Source of the DNA: Aurantiochytrium sp. KH105
Taxonomy: Eukaryota > Sar > Bigyra > Thraustochytrida > Thraustochytriidae
NCBI GenBank assembly: GCA_003116975.1
Contig: BGKB01000161.1
Coordinates: 62,001-126,000 of the forward strand
DNA length: 64,000 bases
Direction: 5' to 3'
Shown here piece by piece: positions 13,301 to 22,830 of this stretch (its first letter is position 1; every line of letters starts with the position of its first letter). The notes beneath the pieces are model-generated. The model saw only the letters and a program-made list of their open reading frames with translations. It was not told the origin of the DNA and did no database searches. A program made the position numbers and the translations under genes.

Positions 13301-14254
13301 GCCCGAGTACAAGAAGAAATTGTGGAAGAACGAGAGCGTCAAGAGCTTGAGCAGCTCGTGCATCGAGCTCAGATTGACAAGGACCGGGCTAACTTGGAGG
13401 GTTTGGTTGCGAGACAAGCAGAAGAACTTGACGTACTTCGTGCAGAAAAGCAGCAATGGCGGGCTCAGACTGCAGGACGCGTGCGGAATCAGGCGCAGCA
13501 AACGGACGCAGCGGCACAGCAGGCTGAGATGGGGGCGGCGGCACCCGTCAGCGATGCTGTCGTAAGCGAGTATGACCGCCTCTTGTTGTACGAGGAGAAT
13601 CCTGACCTCGATGAGACCTTGAGCGAGCTTGAGACGACCAAGGCGGTTCTCGAGGCCTCGAACTCTCAACTTGCGAGTTTCCGTGCGCGTGAAACGGAAA
13701 CTATGTTTCAGACAGAACTGCTCAAGTCGGCATTGGAGAGCGCGCAGTCTCGCATTCGAGCGCTCGAAAATCGTAGAGGCGCGTCATTGCACCAAGAGCT
13801 GTCGGCGTCGTCTTCCTCGCCAAGCCAAGCGTCTTCGCGTCGGGAGGACGAGCTGCACGAGGAGGTGATTATCTGGCGATCGGTGGCTGAGCGCGACGCG
13901 AAACGCTGCGCAGCATTGATGGACGCGGTGGCACGAGAATCTGACCGTGCTTCTCGTCTCGAAGAGGCTTTGACGCGACGCGAGCGGCATGGCGGACAGT
14001 ATGCGAGCATTGCATCGAGCAGTGCTTCTTTGACGTTGAGCGAATCAGGGGTGTCTGCGGCCGAAAGCGCGACGCTGCACGATGAGCTCGAGACGCTGGC
14101 TTCTGATATGAACGAGACACTGCAGGCGCTTGGTTCTTCTGGCGTCTCGAATCGTATGGTTTCTTCTTCGAGGAGGCACAATGGAAGGACGACGACCTCA
14201 AGCGCAAGGAGTTTCTCGGTCGGGCGCGGGGGCGCCTACCAGCACTGGAGATAA
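7367..14254 (+). CDS. Giant coiled-coil protein with N-terminal PDZ-like domain
   Basis: Single exon, 2295 residues from the ATG at 7367. The frame is open upstream to 7241, but only through a GACC repeat and without an ATG. Residues about 145-220 look like a PDZ domain, with the run LLVEVNGRDV followed by a helix and a closing strand. A basic, Ser-rich linker follows. From about residue 330 to 1900 the protein is nearly continuous heptad coiled coil rich in E, A, R, L, Q and S. Between about residues 1905 and 2055 the coil is broken by several TQ/QTD motifs (ATQAS, VTQTLP, CQTDD, QQTDA). The C-terminus is Ser- and Arg-rich. Such proteins act as cytoskeletal, centrosomal or Golgi tethers; there is no motor domain. 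The exact family is not recognised. Confidence 0.85.
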   Translation: MEGLWPSFRASRRQEESGPLGAKNTPLSVVDSGTLPKDAFVMRVCNQQRGRDGDTDEDDCNSALDDEEYSLDAGGGVNKSRERRSAYDQRRSKVVRSRSLDMGSRVPPALQRGNLPPRHLQTQQASTQSPQQPPHAHESRRIPLRAMLPSSIKLAPALVADENRREPVGARLIHAIKLDEHLVPEDSLLVEVNGRDVRNVPTASLMEQITSAQGKHLDLCWLRPKASVRRLRSKSSDSTMRRRRRSFGLSNNLKTIWSGLEGLVQALDNGDDLARLLKLPLTGQSEVVQPQDLDQDHEEAAKRARVEDISGLLEVLASQVRRRNRDAVATANDLRRAKEDNSRLAQRVDAQRELIQQLESGESISSTSSEFALGVASSERDKEKENEQEERKDGTLLEETQRGQASSAKVAAVERKLAQVTQDLRTATAAKQFFERKVQVMEQSLETAESKLVDISRANEQFKTQLSQQESRVKEQQNLIIDLEAQHKATLNEHLDRVNVEHSRQLKEMVTSLEASHDEKTRSATAREETLRAHLDLLQQSVATKDREVGDLKVALQQARARLAQHQDDQRAFSRERNEANSEELKLWRRDANQLRKTVEELSLQLRKADQEIVLYKQKFISAEHELEKAHEALVDVASRQHAASSERVADRKERDALMSRLQEAERRAARSNTDSAQVRMEMEELRHLQAAQLAELEAKYRHNAHDVTAHPASEKKSPRQEEQGWVFECDAMLREDLCAQLLRAQILAQDRQETCTMLREQVQIVSDELARRADELESLRSQAASEASSKFQAVLSKVESDFDHELKTLHTNLAEKEAALTELRDVLHTKHEELGRLRERHSQALAQVAQERNDWKEELAGVRETASLEQSRASELAVRLDEALRSKQASDTGLHEAQRKVQELLLASSKLEDARAELESLRGAHAKLQDVETKLAEAEADRASSAAESEAARVRAAQAEKDADAARRQLEEAEGLRSGLQRAQSEQQSFTHQIQADLNEQRRVCTRMRRELADAEQALRASRGALDAQEAKERQTRDMITRLVEQLEAAQSEARSGNLAISEHETVVRGLESDIAALHTEVNRLKNGLQDKARALAHAEQAREHAETSAARALEALEAKVQARDDQLEALEKDLTDSRHALDVAEHARESYMRARAGDIGSLSRATGRLQMQQRHCREQSVAILDNFASELAAALASCTRRAQDLEARHLRRVAGLEAALQDAEHRLNAQQQSFNNLSQERQEELIMLREKTAQSKESERAARRELTMAKTALASQKEELRMADERAKASTEMAGRLQTRVEELDDALEEERTTAQRNTIRLEGELSRLRDSHEIEDGARRALARAREDAEEREARLRDLEVEASTLREEKKSLQQRLADARDSALSAERELEVVQEKLNSEVDQLAEAASAKVALETRLKDAHAHEKQCKLQSDAQIARLQGQVARLRQALEDEQAAASVAASSQHKSDRLEEECERLRTECERLRDALAKSHDLVAAAQARLEEQEDQVEETKRDSLNCQQELHRSLRESENRAAGLASQLQIVKVESEAAQHSLKERIVSLEAETFRLTSEKEDLSAVHDDERFAMTQERDAFRKERSELTSAAEAQSQRLTRLEARCNELEEEAAGYQSSRFESEQTARGAAKEIDILRDQCRLLEDKVASAEQESLRGSELEDLLKREQTESARWRKEKEDAQEQYQRQLEDFRASQLSQLEDLRAARQSEQVRYEEVQTKLETTLAELASALEGKSSLEIQVESLQHAVQAGTESQRVSVAEKLALESRCEDLQSKVSACHAQLETAHRESQFSAAERADLSEALESSRHRIAQLEEQFSHLQRQANENALKLSEEADLSVRLSSAQKMLQQATEREAELLSELEVYRTRSFEEKEQMGALDAEAREFCDVATQASFQDEPPSSEKGTSSDAVTQTLPQASSVEKETVSGGCQTDDLDLVAPEELKRMRELHKQELADFLARVQEEIVEERERQELEQLVHRAQIDKDRANLEGLVARQAEELDVLRAEKQQWRAQTAGRVRNQAQQTDAAAQQAEMGAAAPVSDAVVSEYDRLLLYEENPDLDETLSELETTKAVLEASNSQLASFRARETETMFQTELLKSALESAQSRIRALENRRGASLHQELSASSSSPSQASSRREDELHEEVIIWRSVAERDAKRCAALMDAVARESDRASRLEEALTRRERHGGQYASIASSSASLTLSESGVSAAESATLHDELETLASDMNETLQALGSSGVSNRMVSSSRRHNGRTTTSSARSFSVGRGGAYQHWR

Positions 14255-14535
14255 ATATTTCAGAGGAGATCGTTGCAGCGGTTGTCCGCCATCAGATATG
14301 TCATCAAAGTGTTATAGTTTTGGAGAATGAAGCCGGGCTCTTGGACAAAAAGTTAAAAGCTTAATAGCTACTACCATGGTATAGGTATGGTAATTAGGCC
14401 AGACCAAGCCTCTGAGGGTAAAGGAGAAATTGTGTTGTTATTGTTGTTGTTCATTTGTGCGTGATGCCAGGGAGGAAGAAAGACTGAAAAGAGCAATTGT
14501 ATGGAAGGCGAGGTTCGCGCGGCTAGCCTAGCTCA
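14255..14535. other. Convergent intergenic region
   Basis: Short 3'-to-3' gap between the coiled-coil gene and PI4K. It contains an imperfect inverted repeat, TACCAT...ATGGTA, at 14372-14392 and a TTGTTATTGTTGTTG run near 14435. No gene seen. Confidence 0.5.
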
Positions 14536-17057
14536 TTACCAGATACCATTGACGCAGCGCTGGTAGCGGTCGTAGCAGCGAGTGGTGTAGTTGCCCATAC
14601 TCCAGTCGATCATATCGTTGATGTGAACCTTGAGCCGTCGCGTGCTCGCACCGGGCCGAAAGCGGTCACGCAGCTCGTCAATAACCCAGCGACGGCCGCC
14701 TGCAAAGCATTCACTCGTGGAGTCTCCAACGCTCATGAGCTCCGCAAGGAGAATAATCTCCTTATGATGCTTGTTGGCAGCGATGTACGCCTTTTCCATG
14801 AGCCTGCGAAAGGTCTGAAAGGTCTTGGAGTAAGGCCCGCCGAGAATTTCAACAAAGTCCTTGGTGAGCTTGAAGGGCGAGCGTTCGAGACGATGTGAAT
14901 AACCAAGCATAAAGCCAAAGTCAATGTGCAAAAGATGGCCATTGAGATCCATGAGAACGTTACCATTGTGTCTGTCGTGGAGTTTGATGAGGTAAGAGAC
15001 GATGCTGTAGCCGGCGAGACTCTGAAGAAAGTTGCGCTGCGCGCGCTTGTAACGCTTCGAGTTTTTGGGACCAAACTGTTCCAGAAAGTACTTGTCAATA
15101 CCATCGTAGCCACCTCGCTCCTTGATGCGGGCAATCGAGTCCGAGTTTCGCGCAGGTTCGAGGAGGCCGCAGCTATTTCCTGTGGCGATGACCTTGTAAG
15201 GGGACAGCCATACAGGAACTCTTTCCTCGAGGAAGATTTTCTGAAAGGTCGAAACGAAGAGGACGCCGAGTTGTTGTTGCCGCAAGTCGTCGCCGGCCTT
15301 GACAAACATGGAAGCCAGCTGCCAATTGGGCCGATCAGCAAACGGACTTTCACGGCGCACGCGCTCCTGCATGTCCTCCCAGCGCTCCTGGGAATTCTTG
15401 ATTGCGCTTGACTCGTTCTCGCCCTCGGTCATAGGGACTTCTTCGTCTTCGTCCATGTTGACCTCAAGAATCCCGCTCGCATTTTGGCTGCTTGAGGCCT
15501 TGGACTTTAGAGTCTTGACGGGATTTTTCCAAAACTCTCGGGTGCTGACCATTTCGATAGCACCCATTGCCATGGCCTTGGGCGATCGCTGGGAACTTTG
15601 AGCTGCGCCAGAGGTGCTTCCTTCGGGAGCTCCAATGGGTTCGACCTCGGCCACGAGAAGAAAGGGGCACTTTTTCGCCGTGTTGAAGACGATGGTTTCG
15701 GAAAGTACGAGGCGCAAGACGCGGTGCTTTTCTGTAGCACTCTGCACGGCCGTTGGAAAGTATCTGCGTTTTGAAAGAGCAAGCAAGTTAGTAATGACAC
15801 GACATGACACGACACGACACGACACGACCCGACACGACTCGACACGTCACGTCACGAAGGAGAGATTTGGGTAGAAACAATTGATGGTGGTGCGGATTCC
15901 GAACCAAACAAGAAAACTTACGCGCCAAAAGGAACCGAGTGAGCGAGGGCAGCAAGCTTGGTTTCAAGAATATTGGCGCGATCTTCGCGAGCGACGGAAA
16001 CCCGAAGCCAGTCGTCGAGGTCCGTAAGGGCCTTGATAAAGCCAATCTTGCCGTCAAGGTCGCGCAGAGCTTCCTCGCCTTGCGCCGTGTGCGTGCGCAC
16101 CATGGCGTTACGGACCTTGAGCACGAGCATGTCAACATTTTGCCGAGATGTGCGGCCTCGCACATTCATGTCCAAATTGCTGAGAACCTGGCTATCGTGG
16201 ACGTCCTCGAGCTGACCAAGAGCCTTATGAAGGGAGGACTCGAGATCAGAGAGCGCGTTTTGGGCACGATCGTCCTTCGATTCAGTCTTGGTGGCCTCGT
16301 TGGCCTTGACTACGTTCTGAATCTTAGTCGTGGCAGTGAGGGACTCGCGTGTGATAGTATCTATGATGCGCTCAACAGCGGCAAGATTCTCTGCGCGCTT
16401 GCGCTTGTACTCGGCGCTGAGTTCATCTTCGTCAATTTTGGGCTTCGAGTGGCAGCTTGCGTTCAGGTTACAGATGACGAGAAAGGCAAAGTGGTGCGAG
16501 TTGATGGAGCCCTGGATGAGGAAACGCCATACTTGCGCGCGAATCACGTCCGACTTGCCGTGGAGGACGACGTTGACAAAGACCGAGATTAGATCTTCGA
16601 GCACGTTCGCATTGGCGAGGCACAGATCAGCACATGTTTCTTGATCCTTTTCCTCATACATCCACTCGAGAACGGCAGTGCGGATATCGCCCGGTGAACG
16701 CGCTTTGTCGCGCGTTCCTGAGAGCGCGCTGTAGCCAGCAATCTCCTCGAGGTCCCCATCAAGGTCAAATGACATGTCTGAGAAGGCGCGGCTGCGCGGC
16801 GAGGCAACAGAGGCGGCCTCGCTGCGACTCGCTTCGTTGTCGAGGAGTGCTGACGAGGCGTCTGGCTCCTCGAGCATTGGAAGCATATTGGCGAGCGAGC
16901 CCTGGGCGGCGCTCCCGGATCTCTGGATCAACGCTCTCCTCGCCTCGGAGGCGGCGGCTGCGCTCCCATTGGGGCTGCGCAGAGGCGGCGGCCTCGCAGC
17001 CTCCTCAGCCTCTTCGCCGCGCAGGGGCTGCGCCGCCTCGTCGTCGAGCTTCGACAT
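14536..17057 (-). CDS. Phosphatidylinositol 4-kinase, type III beta (PI4KB/Pik1 family)
   Basis: Two exons: 17057-15922 and 15763-14536. The 158-nt intron (15921-15764) has a GTAAGT donor and a CAG acceptor, in phase 2. The product is 787 residues and phosphorylates phosphatidylinositol to PI4P, typically at the Golgi. The N-terminal 150 residues are Ala/Ser-rich. Residues about 110-190 match the lipid kinase helical (LKU) region. A coiled, charged linker follows. The C-terminal kinase shows the lysine segment MFVKAGDDLR, the catalytic loop HDRHNGNVLMD and the activation loop start HIDFGFMLG, and it ends NGIW as is typical of the family. ATG 17057 was chosen because the open frame upstream of it is only Arg/Lys-rich GC sequence. 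Confidence 0.95.
15796..15857. repeat. GACAC pentanucleotide repeat inside the PI4K intron
   Basis: About twelve tandem, slightly degenerate GACAC/GACAT/GACTC units fill the 3' half of the 158-nt PI4K intron. On the coding (-) strand they read GTGTC/GTCGT, just upstream of the acceptor region. Confidence 0.85.
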
Positions 17058-17728
17058 GACCGCCTTCTTATCGTTTTTTTTTCTTTCTTTGTCCTTTCTC
17101 CGCCCCCTCTTCCGTTCGGGTGGCGGTCCTCCAACGCGAGCTCTTCGCAAAGTGCAATGCTGGCCGCCAGGCGAGCGAGCCGAGCTCGAGCGCGAGCCAA
17201 GCTTGAGCGCGTTCACGCGCTGGCGGTTCAGACCAGGCGATCTTATTATGCCATCCCTCTGCTTGCCATCTCTGCATCATCCCTGCGACTCACGAATCTT
17301 TGAAAGGGGTTTCGCACACCGCGGCGATGGCACACATGTATGCGTTGGCGATTCAGTTTTATTATGCATCTTAGCAGTATACGCAGCGGCCTGGCCGGGC
17401 CCTGGGCCCTGCTTGGCCCGAGGCCAGTCTCGAAGTCGGGCTTTCTCGCACACTTCGTCCTCTACTTTGACAATTGTTTTCTTTGCTTCACTGTCAAATC
17501 GAGATTGCAAATTCTTATACACGCTCGGTGATGTTGACCTGATTGATGCTGTAACGAGGACAGCAAATGGGTCGCAAGAGCATACTTTCCAGAGGGGTGA
17601 CCTCAAATCTGATTCTTGCTCGCTCGGTGGCTCTGGTTGACTAGTACTGTCAGAGTCTGCGCAGCGCTAATGAGAGACACGAGAGAACAAGAGCCACGGT
17701 GAGGACTGTGCGAAGAAGAGCAAGGCAC
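17058..17728. other. Divergent promoter region between PI4K and the GAF-like gene
   Basis: 671 bases head-to-head. It includes a T-rich run (about 17068-17090), a GC-rich part near the PI4K start and a palindromic GGGCCCTGGGCCC segment near 17397-17410. A long + strand frame crossing 16774-17640 is a GC shadow of PI4K exon 1 and is not called. Confidence 0.5.
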
Positions 17729-20700
17729 ATGGAAGGAGAGCCTGACCTTGCGCTCCAGCTGGATATTCCAGACCTGGCCGCTTCGGATGACGCCCTTGAG
17801 CAGACCTCGTCTCGGCGAAGTGAGAATGGCCTTTCGCCCGCAAGCTCGCGCAGGCGAACGACGTATAAGGAAAAGAGCTCGCGCAAATCGGTAGGGCCAG
17901 AGAATTCGCTCACCGCGGACGCAGAGATGATGGCGCTTGTCCGGGCCCGTGCAAACAGAGCAAATCGTCTTGTGGGGTCCCCAGATGAGCTGGATAAAGA
18001 CTTTGCCTGGAAAGTAGACGTTTCGAGCCTCGAACTTGACCGCATCGACTCCATTATGACCTCAGCTGGAGTCGGTCATTTGAGTCTGGCAACTGCCATG
18101 CGCGCCGTGGAAATTGCAAAGCCCTTTACCCGTCCTGCTGCACAATGGATCAAGGGATCTGCGCAAGACCCATCCGAGGTAAACCGAATTCTTCTCGAGG
18201 CTGAGCAAATTGAGAGAGAAAGCTCTGGACATCACTTGTCTCGTGCCCAAGCAGTCGTTATTGAGCCCGCTGTAAAGAGTCCAACCGAGGAGGCACAGCC
18301 AAGCCCACCACGCAAGACCCGCCTCGACGGTTTCTGGGCCCCTGGACAATCTCAGCATTGCCCTGCGGACGTCGCTAATGACCCACGACTTCCTATTGTA
18401 GATGATGCGAATCTTGCTAGAGACTTGTTCCAGGGCCACGGTGAGCACTTTGCTAACAGGCTCGATGCTCTTGCACAAGAGCGAGGTGATGACCTGCTCA
18501 TCGAGCGCGTGGTGAATGAGGCTGCAGACGCTTTCTTTGAGCTTTTGGCAGCAGATGTGGAGCTCGAAGAACGTTGCGCAGACTGCCGCAAACCTACGCA
18601 AATGATGCGCGCAGACTGGTTGCGCCGCGCCGCGCGCATACTAGATGCACAAGAGGTTCATTATGTCACCGCATGCGACGCTGTTTCTGGGAGTAGAGCT
18701 GGCGAATTCGCAAACAGAGCCATGCACCTCTTTCGAAAGCATGGCCGGCGCTGTCGTGAATTGAAGGCGTCGGATGATTCTGAAACAATTGCGCTCTGCG
18801 TCGTGGTACAAGTTGCGCTTGACAGCGACGCAGACCAGGTGTCGAGCGAGGAGTTGCACGTGCTTGTCGCGCAAAGACGACAGCTTCTCGACCAGGAGCA
18901 GCAATGGACGTCGCTCCAGCACGAGGAGGCGCAGTGGCTGGCAGAAATGTATCATCAGCTTTTGGATGAGGAAAGAGGTCTCAACACGAACAGCGATGTC
19001 GACAAATCCTCGCAGGCCAGTGTAGAAATGCGCGATACCAGTACAGATCCACTACTGAGCGAGGAAGAGCTCATCGCCGCCGCGTGCAAGCAGCGCGCTT
19101 CTCAGCTACCCACGGACATTGTTGGTACAGACGTCACGTCTTTCGCAGCACTTGTCGAGCACGTGCAAGATATTTGCAAGACTTTCTTTGACGCCTCAAG
19201 AGCTTCACTTTTGATTCCAAGAGATATGGAAAGGCGGACTGCATTTTTTGGACACGCGTCCACGGTGAGGCCTCGAAAGATTAATTTTGCAGCGAAAGCG
19301 TCCCACGCGCTCGATATAAGTTCGATGCCAATGAAGCAGTCGACTTCGACTGCATCAACCCCCAGAAATCACGAATCCCGGTCAGCGCCCGAGACGCGGG
19401 AAAAGCGTAGCCTTTCGCAGTCCCCGCGGCGTCGACGACAACGAGGTCACAGGAGGCAATCCCTGTCGCGACGTGCGAGCATCTTGGAATCGAGCGACAT
19501 CCTCGGAACCATTATGCTGGAAATGGAGCGCGAGACGGTGAGTCCCTGGCTCGCACTGGACTGTCCAGGTGACAACAATGAGCGCGCATCTCCCTCGAAG
19601 CCTTTTTCCGAGTGTGATGCCGCGCTGGCTTGGAATATTGAAAAAGAGCACGCGCTTGTGCGATCTATTGCGGAGAAAAAGTCGACGCGATTTCGAGACA
19701 TGTTTCGCGAAGTTTCCGAACTCTGCGTTCCCATTTTTGCGGTTGACCCAGCTCTTCAAGAGGATGAGGAAGTCTTTTTGGGCGTTTTGCGACTGGAGAG
19801 GGCGCTCGAGCAGACTCGACTTCGCGGTAAAGCAGAAGGCAAGTACTTTGAAAGAAACAACGATTTACACGCGCGGATGAAGGAGCCCTTTGAGTACATG
19901 GATGAGATTGTTGGTGACGAATGTGCACCGATGATTGCGAACGCGCTCTCCCAATATCTTCGTGATGCAGGAGACCAAGAAAAGCGCGCAGCCACAATGC
20001 GCGAATGGGAAGGCGAGGTGGAAAATCTTGCACGGTCATGCACAGTCCAAGCGCAACTCGCAGACATACGTCGCGGCATAGTTTCGGCCCGTTCTTCCAC
20101 GGAACTTTGCGAGCAACTTGCACTAGGTCTTTACAAGTCTTTGTGGTTGGGGGATCTTGACTCTTTGCGTATTTGTGCCGAAACCATGCACTTATCGGAT
20201 GAAGATCTCCTGGGACCAAGCGCACAAGCATTCCAGAGAACAATGCTTGATGTACATGCACCATCCGCCTGGGACCCCGAACTCGAAATGACGCCCTTTG
20301 AAATGCCAATCGCTGCATCGCTACGGGCCCTATACACGCACAGGAAGCCGCAGCTGGCCAGGCTTGATCTTGCTCGAACACAGCAAAAGGCTGTTAAACT
20401 TATCATAATTGACCACCAGGATCAAGTCGTAAAGTGGGAGCGCTCCTCAGCAATCGACCCAGGCGCGCAGGTGCCAAAATCGAACCGTGGAAAGGAGACG
20501 ACGAATACTGTTAAAAAAGAGAGAAAAACAAGGGAGCAGAACAAAACCAAAAACCGTCGCATGGAAATCGTTCCCGGGCTTTACGAAGATTCTGGGCTTG
20601 TGGAGCGAATAAATCCTCGAGACCCCGTTGGTCCGTCGAGAGCGGATCGATTTGAAGACTCGGGTTCGTGCCCTTGGCTTGTGCAGTACCTTCGGGACTT

Positions 20701-22555
20701 TGGTCTGCGGGTGGTCGCGGCAGTGGTTGACGTTGCTTCCAGGCAAAGGCTCGCCATGAAATGCAATGCACGGGGTGCAACATTTCCGGAAGAAGTTCTC
20801 CCTGTGGATGACGAGGAAATTGTCGCTTGGACCGAATGGGCTTCGAAAAGCAGCTCGAGATGGGCCTTTGAAATTGCATTTTCCCTTAGTCAAAGCAGCA
20901 CAGTTGCTGCAAAGAAGGAGACAGTCTACTTTTGCCAGGCATTGGCCCTTGATGAGCATCAAGAGGAGCAAGACTTCTCCGTCTGGTCCATGGACGATGT
21001 ACTTGTGCGCACGGGGCGTGGGGACCTGGAGATCCTGCATTGGGTCAATTCTGTGAGCCCCCTCATCGCAGAAACTCTGAGGCATCTTGCGAAGGTAGAA
21101 CATGCCAGAGGCCGGCAGGAAGATCATCGCATCGAGATGGATGAGATACGTCACGACATGGCCGAGACTGGGTTACGATGCTTTCAAGAATACCTTTCAA
21201 GCGCGGGTATGCACGATCGCGCTGCTCTTCTCGCTTCCTCGGATCAAAGCAACAGCCCCTGTATCCCGCATGGCATTCTAGTATGCGGTGACCTTGGGAC
21301 ATTTTGCGCAAAGCACGATCTTCCATCTCAGGCAGAACATCCAGAAGAAGTGATGGCTTCGCCAAGTCAGCCAGCTCATGAGAATATTCTTACAGAGGGA
21401 GATGATCAAGGCCTCGCACTATTGGCCACAAATGATCTGGCTGAAGACTTGCGTGAAAAGATGTGGGACTTTATGCAGCGGGCAAATCAAGATCCGCGCC
21501 GTGCGATTCTTCGTGCCACCTCGAGCCAAGTATCGAGCCTGGTCCTTGCACATATTGCCGAAACAATTCAGCCAGCCTGTGCAGGACTCATTGAGCAGAC
21601 ACATCTTCTGCTTGATACCGACAACATTGTCGTTTACCTCATGCCTGAGGAGCACGATGCAGTGCAAGGTCTGAAACCCGTGTACGCGGCTGCATCAGGT
21701 AAGACCCGCTGGGAAGTGGCAGAAAATTCTGCACAATCCGAGTACGACGTTGAGGCTGCACGTTGCGTCAGCGAACAGGGAGCCAAAGTTTTGTGGTCTG
21801 AAGATGGAATGCTTGCCTCAGTGCCTCTCTATTGTCCGAACGATGAGATGCCGTGTTTCGGGGTATGCCAATTTCGCTTTTCGAGACCACTCGAGGAAAT
21901 GGACGTTGCTGTACAAATTATGCTCGGGTGCGCAGCAATGGTTTCTTTTGATCTTGACGTTTGTCTTCGCAGCGCACGAGACTCGGAAAGTTTAGCTCGT
22001 GCAGAAACTATCAATAGGTCGATCGCAGAGGCTGTGCACTCCATCTCACCAGAACATCGTACAGGTTGGGCAAGACGCCTGGAAGTGGCGGATGCACTCG
22101 AAACAGCCGCTCGCGAGATCGTGCCTTGCGAATTTGTCGTCCCTTTGCTTCAAGTACAGATCGATGGCAAGGACGCTTTCATTCGACTCGATGATGCAAG
22201 GACATTGGAAAGTCCAGCGGCATGCCAGAGAGACCTTGCCAATGTTCCTTTTGTCTTTCGATCTGACCTTGCAGTCAATGAGAAGCTCTCTCAAACCTTA
22301 CACGGCACTCCTCTATCTGGACATGACGCAAGTTCGCTTCACGTTTTCCTCGAGGCATCCATGAACAATATCTGCATTGTGCCGTTCGCGAAATGCGACG
22401 GTCTACTTTTCCTGGGCAACCGCGTTCGCTTTTTGCCCCAACCCGCTCCACTTCATCACGTCTCCTGGGTTCATCGTCCTCCTCAGACAAATGACTTTTC
22501 CGAACAAGACACAAGCGCGTTAGCGATACTGATGACGATTATAGCTTATTGCTAG
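17729..22555 (+). CDS. Large protein with several GAF-like modules, function unknown
   Basis: Single exon, 1608 residues from the ATG at 17729. GAF-like sequence patterns (helix, then LLxDT/SRASLLI strand, then VPLY or VPIF followed by GVLRL or GVCQF) occur near residues 470-730, 885-1115 (weaker), 1265-1420 and 1450-1600. The first module carries a Ser/Arg-rich insertion around residues 540-580. There is no transmembrane segment, and no kinase, cyclase, phosphodiesterase or HD domain is visible. GAF modules bind small ligands such as cyclic nucleotides or mediate dimerisation, so a sensor or scaffold role is inferred only. A basic, Ser-rich insertion around residues 910-945 separates the middle module from its neighbours. 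Related repeats are known in some flagellar proteins, but I cannot assign this one. Confidence 0.75.
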   Translation: MEGEPDLALQLDIPDLAASDDALEQTSSRRSENGLSPASSRRRTTYKEKSSRKSVGPENSLTADAEMMALVRARANRANRLVGSPDELDKDFAWKVDVSSLELDRIDSIMTSAGVGHLSLATAMRAVEIAKPFTRPAAQWIKGSAQDPSEVNRILLEAEQIERESSGHHLSRAQAVVIEPAVKSPTEEAQPSPPRKTRLDGFWAPGQSQHCPADVANDPRLPIVDDANLARDLFQGHGEHFANRLDALAQERGDDLLIERVVNEAADAFFELLAADVELEERCADCRKPTQMMRADWLRRAARILDAQEVHYVTACDAVSGSRAGEFANRAMHLFRKHGRRCRELKASDDSETIALCVVVQVALDSDADQVSSEELHVLVAQRRQLLDQEQQWTSLQHEEAQWLAEMYHQLLDEERGLNTNSDVDKSSQASVEMRDTSTDPLLSEEELIAAACKQRASQLPTDIVGTDVTSFAALVEHVQDICKTFFDASRASLLIPRDMERRTAFFGHASTVRPRKINFAAKASHALDISSMPMKQSTSTASTPRNHESRSAPETREKRSLSQSPRRRRQRGHRRQSLSRRASILESSDILGTIMLEMERETVSPWLALDCPGDNNERASPSKPFSECDAALAWNIEKEHALVRSIAEKKSTRFRDMFREVSELCVPIFAVDPALQEDEEVFLGVLRLERALEQTRLRGKAEGKYFERNNDLHARMKEPFEYMDEIVGDECAPMIANALSQYLRDAGDQEKRAATMREWEGEVENLARSCTVQAQLADIRRGIVSARSSTELCEQLALGLYKSLWLGDLDSLRICAETMHLSDEDLLGPSAQAFQRTMLDVHAPSAWDPELEMTPFEMPIAASLRALYTHRKPQLARLDLARTQQKAVKLIIIDHQDQVVKWERSSAIDPGAQVPKSNRGKETTNTVKKERKTREQNKTKNRRMEIVPGLYEDSGLVERINPRDPVGPSRADRFEDSGSCPWLVQYLRDFGLRVVAAVVDVASRQRLAMKCNARGATFPEEVLPVDDEEIVAWTEWASKSSSRWAFEIAFSLSQSSTVAAKKETVYFCQALALDEHQEEQDFSVWSMDDVLVRTGRGDLEILHWVNSVSPLIAETLRHLAKVEHARGRQEDHRIEMDEIRHDMAETGLRCFQEYLSSAGMHDRAALLASSDQSNSPCIPHGILVCGDLGTFCAKHDLPSQAEHPEEVMASPSQPAHENILTEGDDQGLALLATNDLAEDLREKMWDFMQRANQDPRRAILRATSSQVSSLVLAHIAETIQPACAGLIEQTHLLLDTDNIVVYLMPEEHDAVQGLKPVYAAASGKTRWEVAENSAQSEYDVEAARCVSEQGAKVLWSEDGMLASVPLYCPNDEMPCFGVCQFRFSRPLEEMDVAVQIMLGCAAMVSFDLDVCLRSARDSESLARAETINRSIAEAVHSISPEHRTGWARRLEVADALETAAREIVPCEFVVPLLQVQIDGKDAFIRLDDARTLESPAACQRDLANVPFVFRSDLAVNEKLSQTLHGTPLSGHDASSLHVFLEASMNNICIVPFAKCDGLLFLGNRVRFLPQPAPLHHVSWVHRPPQTNDFSEQDTSALAILMTIIAYC

Positions 22556-22830
22556 GGCCTGAGCCTAAATTTCTCCCTGATCTTGAGTTGGTGAGCCTTT
22601 TGGGAATCATCCCTAAGGGAATCATTGAGACGAAGAGCGTCAAAAGGAGATTCCTGGGCATCAGAACCATTGTCCCCACATTCATCGAAACCAGTATCTG
22701 CATAACCTAGACGTCGTCACTGTCGGCAGAGAAAAGCTCGCTCGCGACATCCTGGTCGTCCACGTCCACGCTTTCGTCCTCATCCTCGTCCTCGTCCTCG
22801 TCCTCTTATATACCAGAGACTTCCTCTCCG
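22556..22830. other. Convergent gap holding an acidic-coding TCCTCG repeat
   Basis: Gap between two 3' ends. On the - strand, 22804-22707 reads as about 32 codons of Asp/Glu-rich sequence ending in TAG. It could be an alternative 3' exon of the dynamin-like gene (see findings). The DNA is a TCCTCG hexanucleotide repeat near 22775-22805. Confidence 0.45.

Noticed and set aside
16774-17640. 288-codon + strand frame
   Set aside because: Antisense of PI4K exon 1; Arg/Ser/Ala/Leu-rich low-complexity product without family.
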